This document shows, in pieces, positions 40,307 through 49,076 of a DNA stretch of 63,220 nt. Positions within the stretch are counted from its first letter, which is position 1; each line of letters begins with the position of its first letter. The stretch spans positions 1 to 63,220 of the forward strand of contig JAGRNT010000014.1 of assembly GCA_020440605.1 (NCBI GenBank). The letters are read 5' to 3'. The DNA is from a bacterium. GTDB lineage: Bacteria; 4484-113; JAFGCY01. A program made the position numbers and the translations under genes. The notes under the pieces are model-generated. The model saw nothing but the letters and a program-made list of their open reading frames with translations. It was not told where the DNA came from and did no database searches.

Positions 40307-43300
40307 ATGAACAGGGAATGGACAATTGCTGGAATCTGCTTGATCTTGCTGTCGCTGCTGGCAGGCTGCGGCGCTAGCCCGGAGCGCTTGCCGCAGGAAG
40401 TGGAAACGCAATCCGGGCCCGTACTGCTGGACGATGCGATTGAGCAGATATCCGCGCTGACAGCGCCTGACCCGGAATCGGAAGCCGTACTGCTGCAGCT
40501 GCAGCAGGCCCTGATCGCTCAACTGCAGAGTGCCAGCCCGGACGGCCGGCATGTCTCCACCCCGCCGCTGTCCGAGCGTGACTCCCCGCAGATCTACTAT
40601 GGTGCGGGAGCACTGCGCTGGGCCTTTGCCAACACGGGAGACTATGACCAGAACAGCCAGGTGAACGCGGCTGATCTGATTCCCCTGAGCCGGCACTTCG
40701 GGGAGCGTGCTCCCTTCGAGAGCAACTCGGAACAGCAGCTTGTCGACGGGGATGGCAACGGTGAAATCAACCTCGCGGACGTCGCGCCTATCGCCCAGCA
40801 CTTCGGTGTCACCAATCTGTGGAATGTATATTCCGCCAGTGATCCCGCAGCCTACGGCGGCCTGCTCGGAGAGGACGACAGGTTACTGAGCAGACGTCTC
40901 GGAAAGGTGTACGTCCATGAGGGTATCGGCAGCAGCCAGCTCCTGCAGTACAGCATGCCGCTGCAGAGGCAGCTCGGCGAATACTACTGGGTGCGCTGTG
41001 GTGACAGCCGCGAGTTCGGGATCGCCAGCAGCCTGCTGCCCGCCCTGGGCAATACGGCAGGCGAACCTGTCTGGGCAGGCATCAGCGGGGGCCCGCGCCA
41101 CAACGGCCGCAGCCGTTTCGCCGGTCCGCGCTCCCCTGATGTGCTCTGGAAGCAGGACCTGGGCAGCGGAGGCGGACGCAGTCCCAGTGACAGCAGCCCG
41201 GTGATTGATGCCGCTGGCAAGATCTACGCCATCGGAATCTCGGATCAGCTGCAGGCCTTCAGCCCGGCGGGAGAGCTGCTGTGGAAGGCGCAGAAGGCCA
41301 ACTACCGGTCCAGCCCGGCTCTGTCGGCTGATGGCCTGATCCTCTACGGGGGCAATGACTCCCGGCTGCATGCACTTGATGCAGAGGGCTCTGAACTCTG
41401 GTCGCTGGAGACGGGCGGTGAACTCGTCGGCAGTCCACTGGTGGCCAGTAACGGCAGGATCTATGTGGGCAGCAGTGATTTCAACCTGTACTGTGTGGAT
41501 CCGCAGGGGGAACTGCTCTGGAAGTCAGCCAACGTGACGGTCAGCAGCCATGCCCCGGCTGAGGATGGCGACGGCAGCATCATCATCTCCGGCGCGGACT
41601 TCCAGGTGCATGCCTTCCGCCCTGACGGGGAGTACCTCTGGCATGTCAACGTGCTGTATACCCCTTCGGCTTCCCCGGTGCTCGCCGCGGACGGCACGAT
41701 CTACGTGGGTACGATCTTCGGTTTCCATGCGCTCAACAGTTCCGGCATCATCTGGTCCCTTGAGATGGAGGCGTCGGTCCCGGCTGCACCGGCCCTGGCC
41801 CCGGACGGGACGATCTACCTGCCAGTTGACAACATCGGCCTGCTGGCGCTTGATCCGGACGGCGGCCTGCTCTGGGCCTTCTCCCAGTACGCGGTGAGCT
41901 TCAGCCATGCACCGCTCGTGGATGCGCTCGGCAACATCTACCTGATTGACAACTACAGCTTCAGGGCCTTCCGGCCGGACGGCAGCCAGTTCTGGGAAGT
42001 GGAGGAGCAGCCGGAATACGCAGAGCGGCCCACGATGAGCATGGCGCTCGGCAGCAACGGCACACTTCATGCCCTCGGTGGGTCCCGCTATCTGTATGCG
42101 ATCGGGGATCCCGGATTCGTCAGCAATCTCAGCGCCAGTGACGGAGAGTTCCTGGACCACATCCACATCAGCTGGGAGCCGCTGCTGGGTGCCGATGCAT
42201 ATCAGCTGCAGTACCGCCTGCCGGAAGCCTCCCGTCCGGAGTGGAAGAATCTTGCCAAGGTCGAGGGAAACTCCGCGAATGCCTTTGAGCATCTGGCCGA
42301 TCCGGAAAAGGGGATTCCCTCCCACTACGGCCTGCTGTATGAATACAGGGTCGGAGCACTCAGGGAGGGAGGCAGCGTCACCAGCTGGAGCGCAGCGGAC
42401 ACGGGATTCCGCACCCTGACGGATGTGCATTCCCTGACTGCCACTGATGACAACAGCGGGGAGATAACCGTTGCCTGGCAGGCGGTTCCCGGTGCGGATG
42501 GCTACACACTGGAATACAGGAATACGGATGGGGGATTCCCCGGGGCCTGGACTGAGCTGGTCTCGCTCAGCGGTGACTCCCCCGCGCATTTCCGTCATGG
42601 TCCGGGCTGGCCGGTGGGCCTGGGTTGCGAGTACGGCTTGCACTACCAATATCGCGTCAGGGCCCGCTATCAGGCGGAGCTGAGCCTGAACTGGAGTAAT
42701 GTTGACAGCGGGATCCGCCGCGAGGGCTGGAGCACGGAGCGCCATGACCAGCAGCACAGCGGACGCAGCCGGGCAAGCGGACCGGTCACAGGCGTGCTGG
42801 CCTGGCAACAGCCCCTGGGTGCCAGCGTTGTGTCCCCACTTGTCCGCGATGGCGGGGATGTACTGACTGTGAACAGTGATTACAAGCTCCTCTGCCTGGA
42901 CAGCGCCGGAAGTGAACTCTGGCAGACCGCCAGCGGTCAGGGTGGGACGAGGCAGCCGCAGCTCCGGGCGGATGGTTCGGTGCTGACATTCGGCTTCTCA
43001 TTTCTCCGGCCGGTGGATGCGGATGGGGAGCTGCAGGAAAAACAGCTTCTGGATGGCAACTTCGGATTCCTGCTGCAGCTGCCAAGTGGCGGGCTCGTCT
43101 ACGCTGATGACCATGAGCTGGTCTGCCATGAGCCCGGTGGCAGCGAACTGTGGCGCCTTGAACTGCCGGTCCTGCTGACTGGACTGAGCTGCTCCGTGGA
43201 TGGCAACATCCATGCTGCCGGGCGGGATGGCTACATGTTCTCCATTGCGGCGGATGGACATATCCGCTGGACCTACAGGGCTGCCGAGCACATCGCGGCG

Positions 43301-43741
43301 GCAGCGGCGATAGCAGCTGACGGCAGCATCCACTTCGCGGATGAAGCCGGAATGGTGCATGCTCTGTATGCCGATGGATCGCTGCGCTGGCAGTATGACT
43401 GCGGGGCGGAAACCAGTGCCGGCGTCGTGCTTGGTTTGGATGGCAGCGTGCATCTTGGCTGCCTCGACGGGAGTTTCCATTCCATCAATGCTGACGGCAG
43501 TCCGCGCTGGCAGTTCAGCACGGCTGGTCCGGTGCGGCAGGCGGCGGCGCTCGATGGCAAGGGCAATCTGTACTTCGGCAGTGACGACTACACGGTGTAC
43601 GCGCTGGACAGCAGTGGCAATCTGCTGTGGAGCTACCGGAGCGGGGCCGAGATCCGCTGCCCGCCGGCCATTTCGGAGGACGGTACGTTGTACGTCGGCA
43701 GCCTGGATGGCAACTTCCTTGCCTTCCGCGACCCTGAGTAG
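40307..43741 (+). CDS. Dockerin-like/PQQ-propeller/FN3 surface lipoprotein
   Basis: The 1144-residue protein has lipobox LAGC (Cys21). Residues about 102-175 contain the shared module: LRWAFANTGDYDQNSQVNAAD, then DGDGNGEINLAD, both good EF-hand-like loops, then a possible beta-sandwich (EYYWVRCGDS). A first propeller opens with RHNGRSRFAGP (about 265) and repeats such as GRIYVGSSDFNLYCVDPQG; two FN3-like domains follow (about 605-800), and a second propeller opens with QQHSGRSRASGP (about 810). The order matches the protein at 19783. It is likely a cell-surface adhesin or scaffold; no catalytic residues are recognisable. Confidence 0.87.
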   Translation: MNREWTIAGICLILLSLLAGCGASPERLPQEVETQSGPVLLDDAIEQISALTAPDPESEAVLLQLQQALIAQLQSASPDGRHVSTPPLSERDSPQIYYGAGALRWAFANTGDYDQNSQVNAADLIPLSRHFGERAPFESNSEQQLVDGDGNGEINLADVAPIAQHFGVTNLWNVYSASDPAAYGGLLGEDDRLLSRRLGKVYVHEGIGSSQLLQYSMPLQRQLGEYYWVRCGDSREFGIASSLLPALGNTAGEPVWAGISGGPRHNGRSRFAGPRSPDVLWKQDLGSGGGRSPSDSSPVIDAAGKIYAIGISDQLQAFSPAGELLWKAQKANYRSSPALSADGLILYGGNDSRLHALDAEGSELWSLETGGELVGSPLVASNGRIYVGSSDFNLYCVDPQGELLWKSANVTVSSHAPAEDGDGSIIISGADFQVHAFRPDGEYLWHVNVLYTPSASPVLAADGTIYVGTIFGFHALNSSGIIWSLEMEASVPAAPALAPDGTIYLPVDNIGLLALDPDGGLLWAFSQYAVSFSHAPLVDALGNIYLIDNYSFRAFRPDGSQFWEVEEQPEYAERPTMSMALGSNGTLHALGGSRYLYAIGDPGFVSNLSASDGEFLDHIHISWEPLLGADAYQLQYRLPEASRPEWKNLAKVEGNSANAFEHLADPEKGIPSHYGLLYEYRVGALREGGSVTSWSAADTGFRTLTDVHSLTATDDNSGEITVAWQAVPGADGYTLEYRNTDGGFPGAWTELVSLSGDSPAHFRHGPGWPVGLGCEYGLHYQYRVRARYQAELSLNWSNVDSGIRREGWSTERHDQQHSGRSRASGPVTGVLAWQQPLGASVVSPLVRDGGDVLTVNSDYKLLCLDSAGSELWQTASGQGGTRQPQLRADGSVLTFGFSFLRPVDADGELQEKQLLDGNFGFLLQLPSGGLVYADDHELVCHEPGGSELWRLELPVLLTGLSCSVDGNIHAAGRDGYMFSIAADGHIRWTYRAAEHIAAAAAIAADGSIHFADEAGMVHALYADGSLRWQYDCGAETSAGVVLGLDGSVHLGCLDGSFHSINADGSPRWQFSTAGPVRQAAALDGKGNLYFGSDDYTVYALDSSGNLLWSYRSGAEIRCPPAISEDGTLYVGSLDGNFLAFRDPE

Positions 43742-43755
43742 CCGAGGCCTGCCAC

Positions 43756-45483
43756 CTAGCGCTTCAGCGTGAGCACCTCGCCGTTGTCAGCCAGTTCCAC
43801 CGTGAAGGGCCGGTTGGCAATCCCCGGGCCCGTGATGCGGTACAGCCGGTCGGGCATGCCCGTGAAGCTGAAGCCGCCGGTCGAGAGCCGCTCGGAAGGT
43901 GCTTCCTGCCAGCCAGTGCTCGTGTAGACCAGCAGGCTGTAATCCGCACCGGGGTCCATTTCGCCGAGCGGGGTGCTCTTGTCATAGTCAACCCTAAAGC
44001 CGTCCTCGGAGCCGCTCGTCAGCGGGTCCATGCGCAGCCAGCGGTAGCCGCCGTCACTGCGCAGGTCGCAGAGCAGTTCACGCTGGCCCTCGCCGGCGAA
44101 GCTCAGCACCTGGTTGAGGCGGCAGCCCACATCGCTGAACACGGCCCGGCCGCCCTCGGCCCGCTCGCTGCAGAGTGCGCGCCAGTCCCCGCTGTTCCAG
44201 ACCCTCAGCTCAAGCGTTCCATCCGCATCCGCCGGCACGCTGATACTGCTCACGGGCGTGTACTCCGCCGTGACATCCTCGTTGCCATCCCAGGTCTTGA
44301 CGTAGACCTTCACGCCGTTGCGGCCGTCGCCGGGCGCTTCACCCATCCCGCGGATCCAGGTCCAGGCATGGTTGCCATCCTGATGCCCCCACCAGGGCGT
44401 ATAGGCCTGGCAGCCGGGCACGCCGAGCGTGCGCAGGAAGGCATTCTCCACATTGCTGCAGTCCTCGCAGCGGCCCTCATGCACGGCGAGCGCGGTCAGC
44501 ATCCCGAAGTCCTCCCAGGTGGTGTCGCCCTCGTACTGGTAGAAGTCGGCATAGGCGTTTCTGGCAACGCTGATCGCCTGCGCGGCATCCTCCATCGTGA
44601 GGTCCTCCAGCTCCGGCAGCATCGCCATGTAGAAATGGCGGCGCCAGCGCTGCAGCGGTTCACCTGAGCCGCGGGGAGAGAGCACCTGCTGCAGGAAGTC
44701 CTGTTCGCTGACATCCGCGGCCCAGGGGAATTCCGCACGGGCCCTGACGGCGTAATGCACATTCTCGTAGAACGTCCGGGCCTCGACGGCCTGCAGGTCC
44801 GGGATGCTGTCCGTGCCATTCTCGCGGCGGAAGCTCATCGCATCCATGCGCGAAATCAGCCAGAGCGCAGCCCGGGCAGTTTCATGCCAGTAATCCGAGT
44901 CCGCCAGTGCGGCCAGTGCGAGTGCGAGCTCAGCCCGGCGCGTGCCATCCGCATTGTAGTTGGCAGCGGCACGTTCCAGTGTGTCCCGGTCCCAGGGCTC
45001 GTTGGCAGATGCCTGCAGGGTCTGTTGCCAGACCTCCGCCGGGTCCGGGGCAGCAGCGGCGAGCCATGTTGCCAGCGGCGGATCGGGCGGAAAGGCCCAC
45101 AGCTCGGCGGAGTACAGACGGCGCAGCACGCGGGCACGGGAGGCATCGAGCGTGCGGTCATTGCGCTTCCTGCCATCGCGGAACATCAGGGCGTGGACAG
45201 TGCCATCCGGGCAGTCCACCAGCAGGTAGAGCTTGGGGCGGGCGAAGCGCTGCAGCTGGCCGGCCTCCCAGTCCAGAGCGCGGATCTCCGTTGCCATTTC
45301 CGCGGGGATGCTGAGGATCTCGACTGCGTCGGCAATCGCCGGGTCCGCCGGGTCCGTGCCGTTGAAGAAACTGCCGGCGATGTACTCCCGGGCATAGTCC
45401 GGCAGCCTGTCAGCGGCAATGGCCTGGCCAGCTCCGGAGCAGCCCAGGAGAATGGCAACGAAAAGGATGCAGCTCAGTCTCAA
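43756..45483 (-). CDS. Transglutaminase-like lipoprotein
   Basis: The 575-residue protein has lipobox LLGC (Cys15). A long helical region (about 90-320) leads to the transglutaminase-like core: GRCEDCSNVENAFLRTLGVPG supplies the Cys, GNHAWTWIRG the His, and VKTWDGN a candidate Asp. This is the catalytic order of transglutaminase-like cysteine proteases. The C-terminal 150 residues are beta-rich. It starts with TTG at 45483; a TGA lies 9 nt upstream in frame and no ATG follows until deep in the protein, so TTG is the only possible start. The gene converges on the 1144-residue lipoprotein gene, ending 14 bp away. Confidence 0.83.
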   Translation of the reverse strand: MRLSCILFVAILLGCSGAGQAIAADRLPDYAREYIAGSFFNGTDPADPAIADAVEILSIPAEMATEIRALDWEAGQLQRFARPKLYLLVDCPDGTVHALMFRDGRKRNDRTLDASRARVLRRLYSAELWAFPPDPPLATWLAAAAPDPAEVWQQTLQASANEPWDRDTLERAAANYNADGTRRAELALALAALADSDYWHETARAALWLISRMDAMSFRRENGTDSIPDLQAVEARTFYENVHYAVRARAEFPWAADVSEQDFLQQVLSPRGSGEPLQRWRRHFYMAMLPELEDLTMEDAAQAISVARNAYADFYQYEGDTTWEDFGMLTALAVHEGRCEDCSNVENAFLRTLGVPGCQAYTPWWGHQDGNHAWTWIRGMGEAPGDGRNGVKVYVKTWDGNEDVTAEYTPVSSISVPADADGTLELRVWNSGDWRALCSERAEGGRAVFSDVGCRLNQVLSFAGEGQRELLCDLRSDGGYRWLRMDPLTSGSEDGFRVDYDKSTPLGEMDPGADYSLLVYTSTGWQEAPSERLSTGGFSFTGMPDRLYRITGPGIANRPFTVELADNGEVLTLKR

Positions 45484-45544
45484 GGTCGGTCACCACTGCG
45501 CGGGTTGCGCAGCTCCACTTTACAGCAGGCGGGGCCGCAGGGCT

Positions 45545-47260
45545 TCAGGCGGTATGTGTGTCCGGGTCAGTGGTCAGGGCCAGCACGGCCTCCGTCAGGG
45601 CCTCGCCCGCGGCCAGCTCACCGGCCACGACCTGGGTGGCCCCGAGTTCGATCAGCGGACCGACCTGGCTGGCGAAGGGCGTGCGCACGACGATCGGGAG
45701 GTCGGAGCGCAGTTCCCGCACGAGGCTGATCGCCCGGCGCAGGATCCCGTCGTCATTGAACATCAGCGCGAGCGCGCTGGCACGTTCGATCCCGGCATGC
45801 TCCAGCACCTCGCGCGCGGTGGCGTCGCCGTAGTAGACCGGCTCGCCCTGCTGGCGCTGCTCCTGCACGGTGCGGCTGTTGAGTTCCAGCACGAGGTAGG
45901 GCCGGCCGGCGCGCTGCAGGGCCTCGATCAGCATCCGTCCGCTGGGGCCCATCCCGGCGATGATCACATGCCCGCTCAGCGTGCCATGCTCCTCGTCCGC
46001 CTCGTCCATGCCGCGGGCACGCAGCAGGCGCTCCAGCGGTCTGAGCAGGCGCTGGCCAGCGCTGAAGTGCGGGGCGGCCTGCAGGATCAGCGGGGTGAGG
46101 AACATCGAGATCAGTCCGGCGCAGAGCAGGGCCTCAGCCAGGTGCGCGAGGTTGTCACGCAGGATCCCGCCTTCGCTCTGGCCGGCGGTGAGCAGGATGT
46201 AGCCGAACTCGCCGAACTGCGCGAGGCCGAAGCCGAAGAGGATCGCGATCCGCGCCGGGAAGCGCAGCAGCATCCCGCCGAGCGTGGCCACGAGGCCCTT
46301 GCCGAGCAGCAGCACGCCGAGCAGGGCCAGCACGGTGAGCGGATGCTCAAACAGCACGGAGAGGTTGAAGAGCATCCCGATCAGTACGAAGAACAGCGAG
46401 AAGAACACATCGCGCAGCGGGATCACCTCACTGAGCGTGCGGTGTGCATAGTCGGAATTGGAGAGCATGATCCCGGCCATGAAGGCCCCGAGCGCCGGGG
46501 AGAGCCCGGCCTGGGCCGTGATTCCGGCCAGCCCGAGCGAGAGCGTGAGTACCGTCAGCAGGAAGATGTCGCGGCTGCGCAGCGCGCTGATCTGCTCGAG
46601 CACGCGGTTGACGACAAGCCGTGCGCTGAGCCAGGTCAGTCCGAGGATCAGCGCTGCCTTGAGCGCCACGCTGCCGAGCTCCGCGCCGAGGGAGCCGCCG
46701 TCGCCGCGCAGCAGCGGCACGGCGATGATCATCGGCACGATCGCCAGATCCTGCATGATCAGGGTCCCGAGGATCAGCCGCCCATGCGGGGCCCGCAGTT
46801 CCTCGCGGTCCTTGAGGCTGCGCAGCACGATCGCCGTGCTGGACAGCGAAAGCACCATCCCGAGGAACAGCGCCTGCTGGGAGCTCAGCCCGAAGAGGAT
46901 CCCGCCGAGGAAGGCGATGCCGATTGTCAGGCCGATCTGGGCCACGCCGGCCAGCAGGGCCAGCGGTCCGGCGGCGCGGATGCGTTCGCGGCTGAATTCG
47001 AGGCCGATCGTGAACAGCAGCAGGGCCACGCCGATTTCGCCGAGCAGGTTCAGTTCATCACTGCTGCCTACGAGGCCGAGGCCGTGCGGCCCGGCCACGG
47101 CACCGGCCAGCAGGAAGCCGCTGACCACGGGCAGCTTCAGGCGGCCGAGCAGCAGTGCGGCGATGATCGCGGCCACGGCCAGCACCATCACGTCGATCAG
47201 CAGGGCGCTGTCGGCATGTGAGGCTCCGGCGAGCAGGGCGATTGGCAGCGGAATGGACAT
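45545..47260 (-). CDS. CPA2-family cation:proton antiporter (Kef-type)
   Basis: The 571-residue protein has about twelve membrane helices (residues 1-385) with CPA2 signatures (GEIGVALLLFTIGLEFS, LSLSSTAIVLRSL, PALGAFMAGIMLSNSDY), followed by a cytoplasmic TrkA-N/RCK domain (about 418-560; HVIIAGMGPSGRMLIEAL with GxGxxG for nucleotide binding). Such proteins exchange K+ or Na+ for protons and are gated by ligand binding to the RCK domain. The start is ATG at 47260. It diverges from the Fur-family gene across a 640-bp hairpin-rich gap. Confidence 0.95.
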   Translation of the reverse strand: MSIPLPIALLAGASHADSALLIDVMVLAVAAIIAALLLGRLKLPVVSGFLLAGAVAGPHGLGLVGSSDELNLLGEIGVALLLFTIGLEFSRERIRAAGPLALLAGVAQIGLTIGIAFLGGILFGLSSQQALFLGMVLSLSSTAIVLRSLKDREELRAPHGRLILGTLIMQDLAIVPMIIAVPLLRGDGGSLGAELGSVALKAALILGLTWLSARLVVNRVLEQISALRSRDIFLLTVLTLSLGLAGITAQAGLSPALGAFMAGIMLSNSDYAHRTLSEVIPLRDVFFSLFFVLIGMLFNLSVLFEHPLTVLALLGVLLLGKGLVATLGGMLLRFPARIAILFGFGLAQFGEFGYILLTAGQSEGGILRDNLAHLAEALLCAGLISMFLTPLILQAAPHFSAGQRLLRPLERLLRARGMDEADEEHGTLSGHVIIAGMGPSGRMLIEALQRAGRPYLVLELNSRTVQEQRQQGEPVYYGDATAREVLEHAGIERASALALMFNDDGILRRAISLVRELRSDLPIVVRTPFASQVGPLIELGATQVVAGELAAGEALTEAVLALTTDPDTHTA

Positions 47261-47353
47261 CGGCTATTCAGTTTATGCCAGATCGGGAAGGGACCGGGGG
47301 ATGGGGAGGAGCTCGGAGCTGGGTTGTAGGGTGTAGCAGAAGGGATCAGTGGA

Positions 47354-47801
47354 CGGAGGTGCGCAGCTTGCCTGCGCACAATGGAAGGGTGGAAGAAGTG
47401 GAGGAAGTGGAAGAAGTTCTTAGAACTTAGTAGCGGCGGCAGCCCTGCCGCCGGAGGCCCGTGATCAGTAAACCGTGATCCGTAAACCGTAGCGGCGGCA
47501 GTGTGCTCGCCATACTGGTTTTTGGCGTAGAGCCGCTGAGAAGCATACGGGTAGCAGGGCGTGTACGCCCTGGATAGCCAGAGTTGTTAGTGAGTTAGTT
47601 CTTAGTTCTTGGTCTGATCCCTGAACACCTCGACCCTGACCCTAAGAACTCAGAACTAATTACTAAGAACTTTTCCCGCGGCGGCCGTGAACGGCCTTCC
47701 ACCAGTAGCTGGGCGCTTACGCCCGGCTACCGGCAATCAGCTTAGTGCCGCCGGTGTGTGGCTCTAAGAGCCACAGGGCCATGTCGGTCTCAAGACCGAC
47801 A
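47354..47801. repeat. Array of distinct perfect hairpins
   Basis: Eight hairpins stand in a row in a gap without genes (47261-47841): GTGCGCAG/CTGCGCAC (47359-47379), AAGTTCT/AGAACTT (47414-47428), CGGCGGCAG/CTGCCGCCG (47434-47453), CAGGGCGT/ACGCCCTG (47555-47572), GGCCGT/ACGGCC (47683-47696), GTAGCTGGGCG/CGCCCGGCTAC (47705-47730; one G-T pair), TGTGGCTC/GAGCCACA (47757-47775) and TGTCGGTCT/AGACCGACA (47782-47801). Loops are 1-5 nt. The first, with flanks (47354-47382), is the inverted copy of 389-417 over 29 bp. None has a T-tract. Confidence 0.8.
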
Positions 47802-47842
47802 CTCCGCACAAGCAGCAATTGATATTGATTCCGGGTCTCAGC

Positions 47843-47891
47843 TTGCACTTTCCTGCTGAAATGCTATAATCTTATTTAGGAATCATTCCTA
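47843..47891 (+). promoter_or_regulatory. Promoter with Fur/PerR-type 7-1-7 box
   Basis: A -35-like TTGCAC (47843-47848) and an extended -10 TGC-TATAAT (47862-47870) are followed directly by the perfect inverted repeat TAGGAAT-C-ATTCCTA (47877-47891). The 7-1-7 geometry is that of Fur, Zur and PerR boxes, and the position over the transcription start fits autorepression. GGAG at about 47896 precedes the ATG at 47904. Confidence 0.75.
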
Positions 47892-47903
47892 GTTAGGAGT
47901 TCC

Positions 47904-48407
47904 ATGCACGAGCACAGCGAACATGATGAGATGCTGCAGCAGCGCCTGCGCGATGCCTGCCTCAAGGCCGGGATCCGCCTGACGCACCAGCGTCTGGAGG
48001 TCTACCGCGAGGTGGCCAGCACCACCGAGCACCCGGATGCCGAAAGCATCCACAGGAGCGTGCGCCGCCGCATCCCCACGATCTCGCTGGACACGGTCTA
48101 CCGCACCCTCTGGCTGCTGCAGGATCTGGGCCTGGTCAAGACGCTCGGCGCATCGCGCGAACGAGTGCGCTTCGACGCCAATGTGCGCCCGCACCACCAT
48201 TTCGTCTGCCTGGCCTGCGGTAGGGTCGAGGACTTCTTCGACGAAAGCCTGGACAGCGTGCGCCTGCCCTACAGTGTGGGTGAGCTCGGCACGGTTGAGC
48301 AGACCCACATCGAGGCCCGCGGCTACTGCCACAGCTGCAGCAAGCAGGCCGGGGGACTGAACAGCGGCTTGCGCTCACGTGGCAGTGTGGCCCGCCGCGA
48401 ACCCTGA
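47904..48407 (+). CDS. Fur-family regulator, PerR-like
   Basis: The 167-residue protein has the winged-helix N-terminal half (RLTHQRLEVYREVAST, ISLDTVYRTLWLLQDLGLV) and the metal-binding half of the Fur family. Two CxxC pairs, Cys102/105 (VCLACG) and Cys142/145 (YCHSC), would hold the structural zinc. The regulatory site RFDANVRPHHHF carries Asp91, which in PerR replaces the Glu of Fur, so peroxide sensing through metal-catalysed oxidation is the best guess. A perfect 7-1-7 box in its own promoter suggests autoregulation. No catalase or peroxidase gene is nearby, so its targets lie elsewhere. Confidence 0.9.
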   Translation: MHEHSEHDEMLQQRLRDACLKAGIRLTHQRLEVYREVASTTEHPDAESIHRSVRRRIPTISLDTVYRTLWLLQDLGLVKTLGASRERVRFDANVRPHHHFVCLACGRVEDFFDESLDSVRLPYSVGELGTVEQTHIEARGYCHSCSKQAGGLNSGLRSRGSVARREP

Positions 48408-48485
48408 GCGAGCAGACTCCCAGGCTCACTGACCCGGCGAATCCCCGCAATTCCAGCTTCTTTGACTATGCTGTCCGGATTAGAT

Positions 48486-48884
48486 TCAGGCCGCTGTCCC
48501 GCCGCTGTGCAGCGCCTGGCGCACAGCATCCAGCTCTCCGCTTTCCGCCGCCCTGCGCCATTCCGGGAAGAGCCAGTCCGGCAGGGAGCGCAGGCTGCGG
48601 ATGATGCTCGACAGCTCCGCTGCCTTCTCAGCCATTTCCAGATGCTCCAGCAGGCGGTTGCGCAGCACCATGGCCAGGGTCTTCACATCGACGCGCTCGG
48701 CGACGGTAGCCCGCACACACATCCGCTTCAGCAGTCTCTCCTCATCACGGATCAGTGCGGCGGCTTCCACCGCACTCAGGCCGCTTTCCACCAGCGACTG
48801 CTCGCTCAGGTCGTCATCGCTGATCAGGCACCAAAGCAGGGCCCGCACCACAGGGTCATCATGCAGTTTCTGGCTGAGAGTCAT
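48486..48884 (-). CDS. Hypothetical helical protein
   Basis: A 132-residue, mostly helical, soluble protein without signal peptide or recognised domain. AAGGGG precedes the ATG with about 5-nt spacing. Charged amphipathic stretches (ERVDVKTLAMVLRNRLLEHLEMAEKAAEL) suggest a helical bundle. It converges with the PerR-like gene (78 bp apart) and diverges from a PQQ lipoprotein gene across an AT-rich promoter region. Confidence 0.65.
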   Translation of the reverse strand: MTLSQKLHDDPVVRALLWCLISDDDLSEQSLVESGLSAVEAAALIRDEERLLKRMCVRATVAERVDVKTLAMVLRNRLLEHLEMAEKAAELSSIIRSLRSLPDWLFPEWRRAAESGELDAVRQALHSGGTAA

Positions 48885-48914
48885 TTTCCGCCCCTTTGCC
48901 GGTCAACCGGCTGA

Positions 48915-48995
48915 ATACTGTACATATATTATGCATATTCTACCAGAATACTAAAATATAGCAAGTATTAGCAATGTAAATAACATTAGATTGCT
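48915..48995. promoter_or_regulatory. AT-rich divergent promoter region
   Basis: Local GC drops sharply. It contains minus-strand CATAAT (near 48930), plus-strand TAAAAT (near 48951) and a nested palindrome: AGCAATGT (48970-48977) with ACATT-AG-ATTGCT (48983-48995). It separates the helical-protein gene (minus) from the PQQ lipoprotein gene (plus). Confidence 0.45.
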
Positions 48996-49076
48996 GGGGT
49001 CAACATCGATTCCATGGCACTTCAACCGGGTAGAATCAGTTTACGAGGGGAAGCAGGATCTGTTGGGAGTCCTGCC

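Noticed and set aside
45419..47221. 600-codon open frame opposite the Kef-type antiporter
   Set aside because: Its translation is rich in Gln, Glu, Arg and His without any fold pattern; the minus-strand frame is a clear CPA2 antiporter. GC-rich third positions keep the opposite strand open.
47354..47801. Integron attC array
   Set aside because: The hairpins carry no R-box consensus (GTTRRRY), no cassettes lie between them and no integrase is present.
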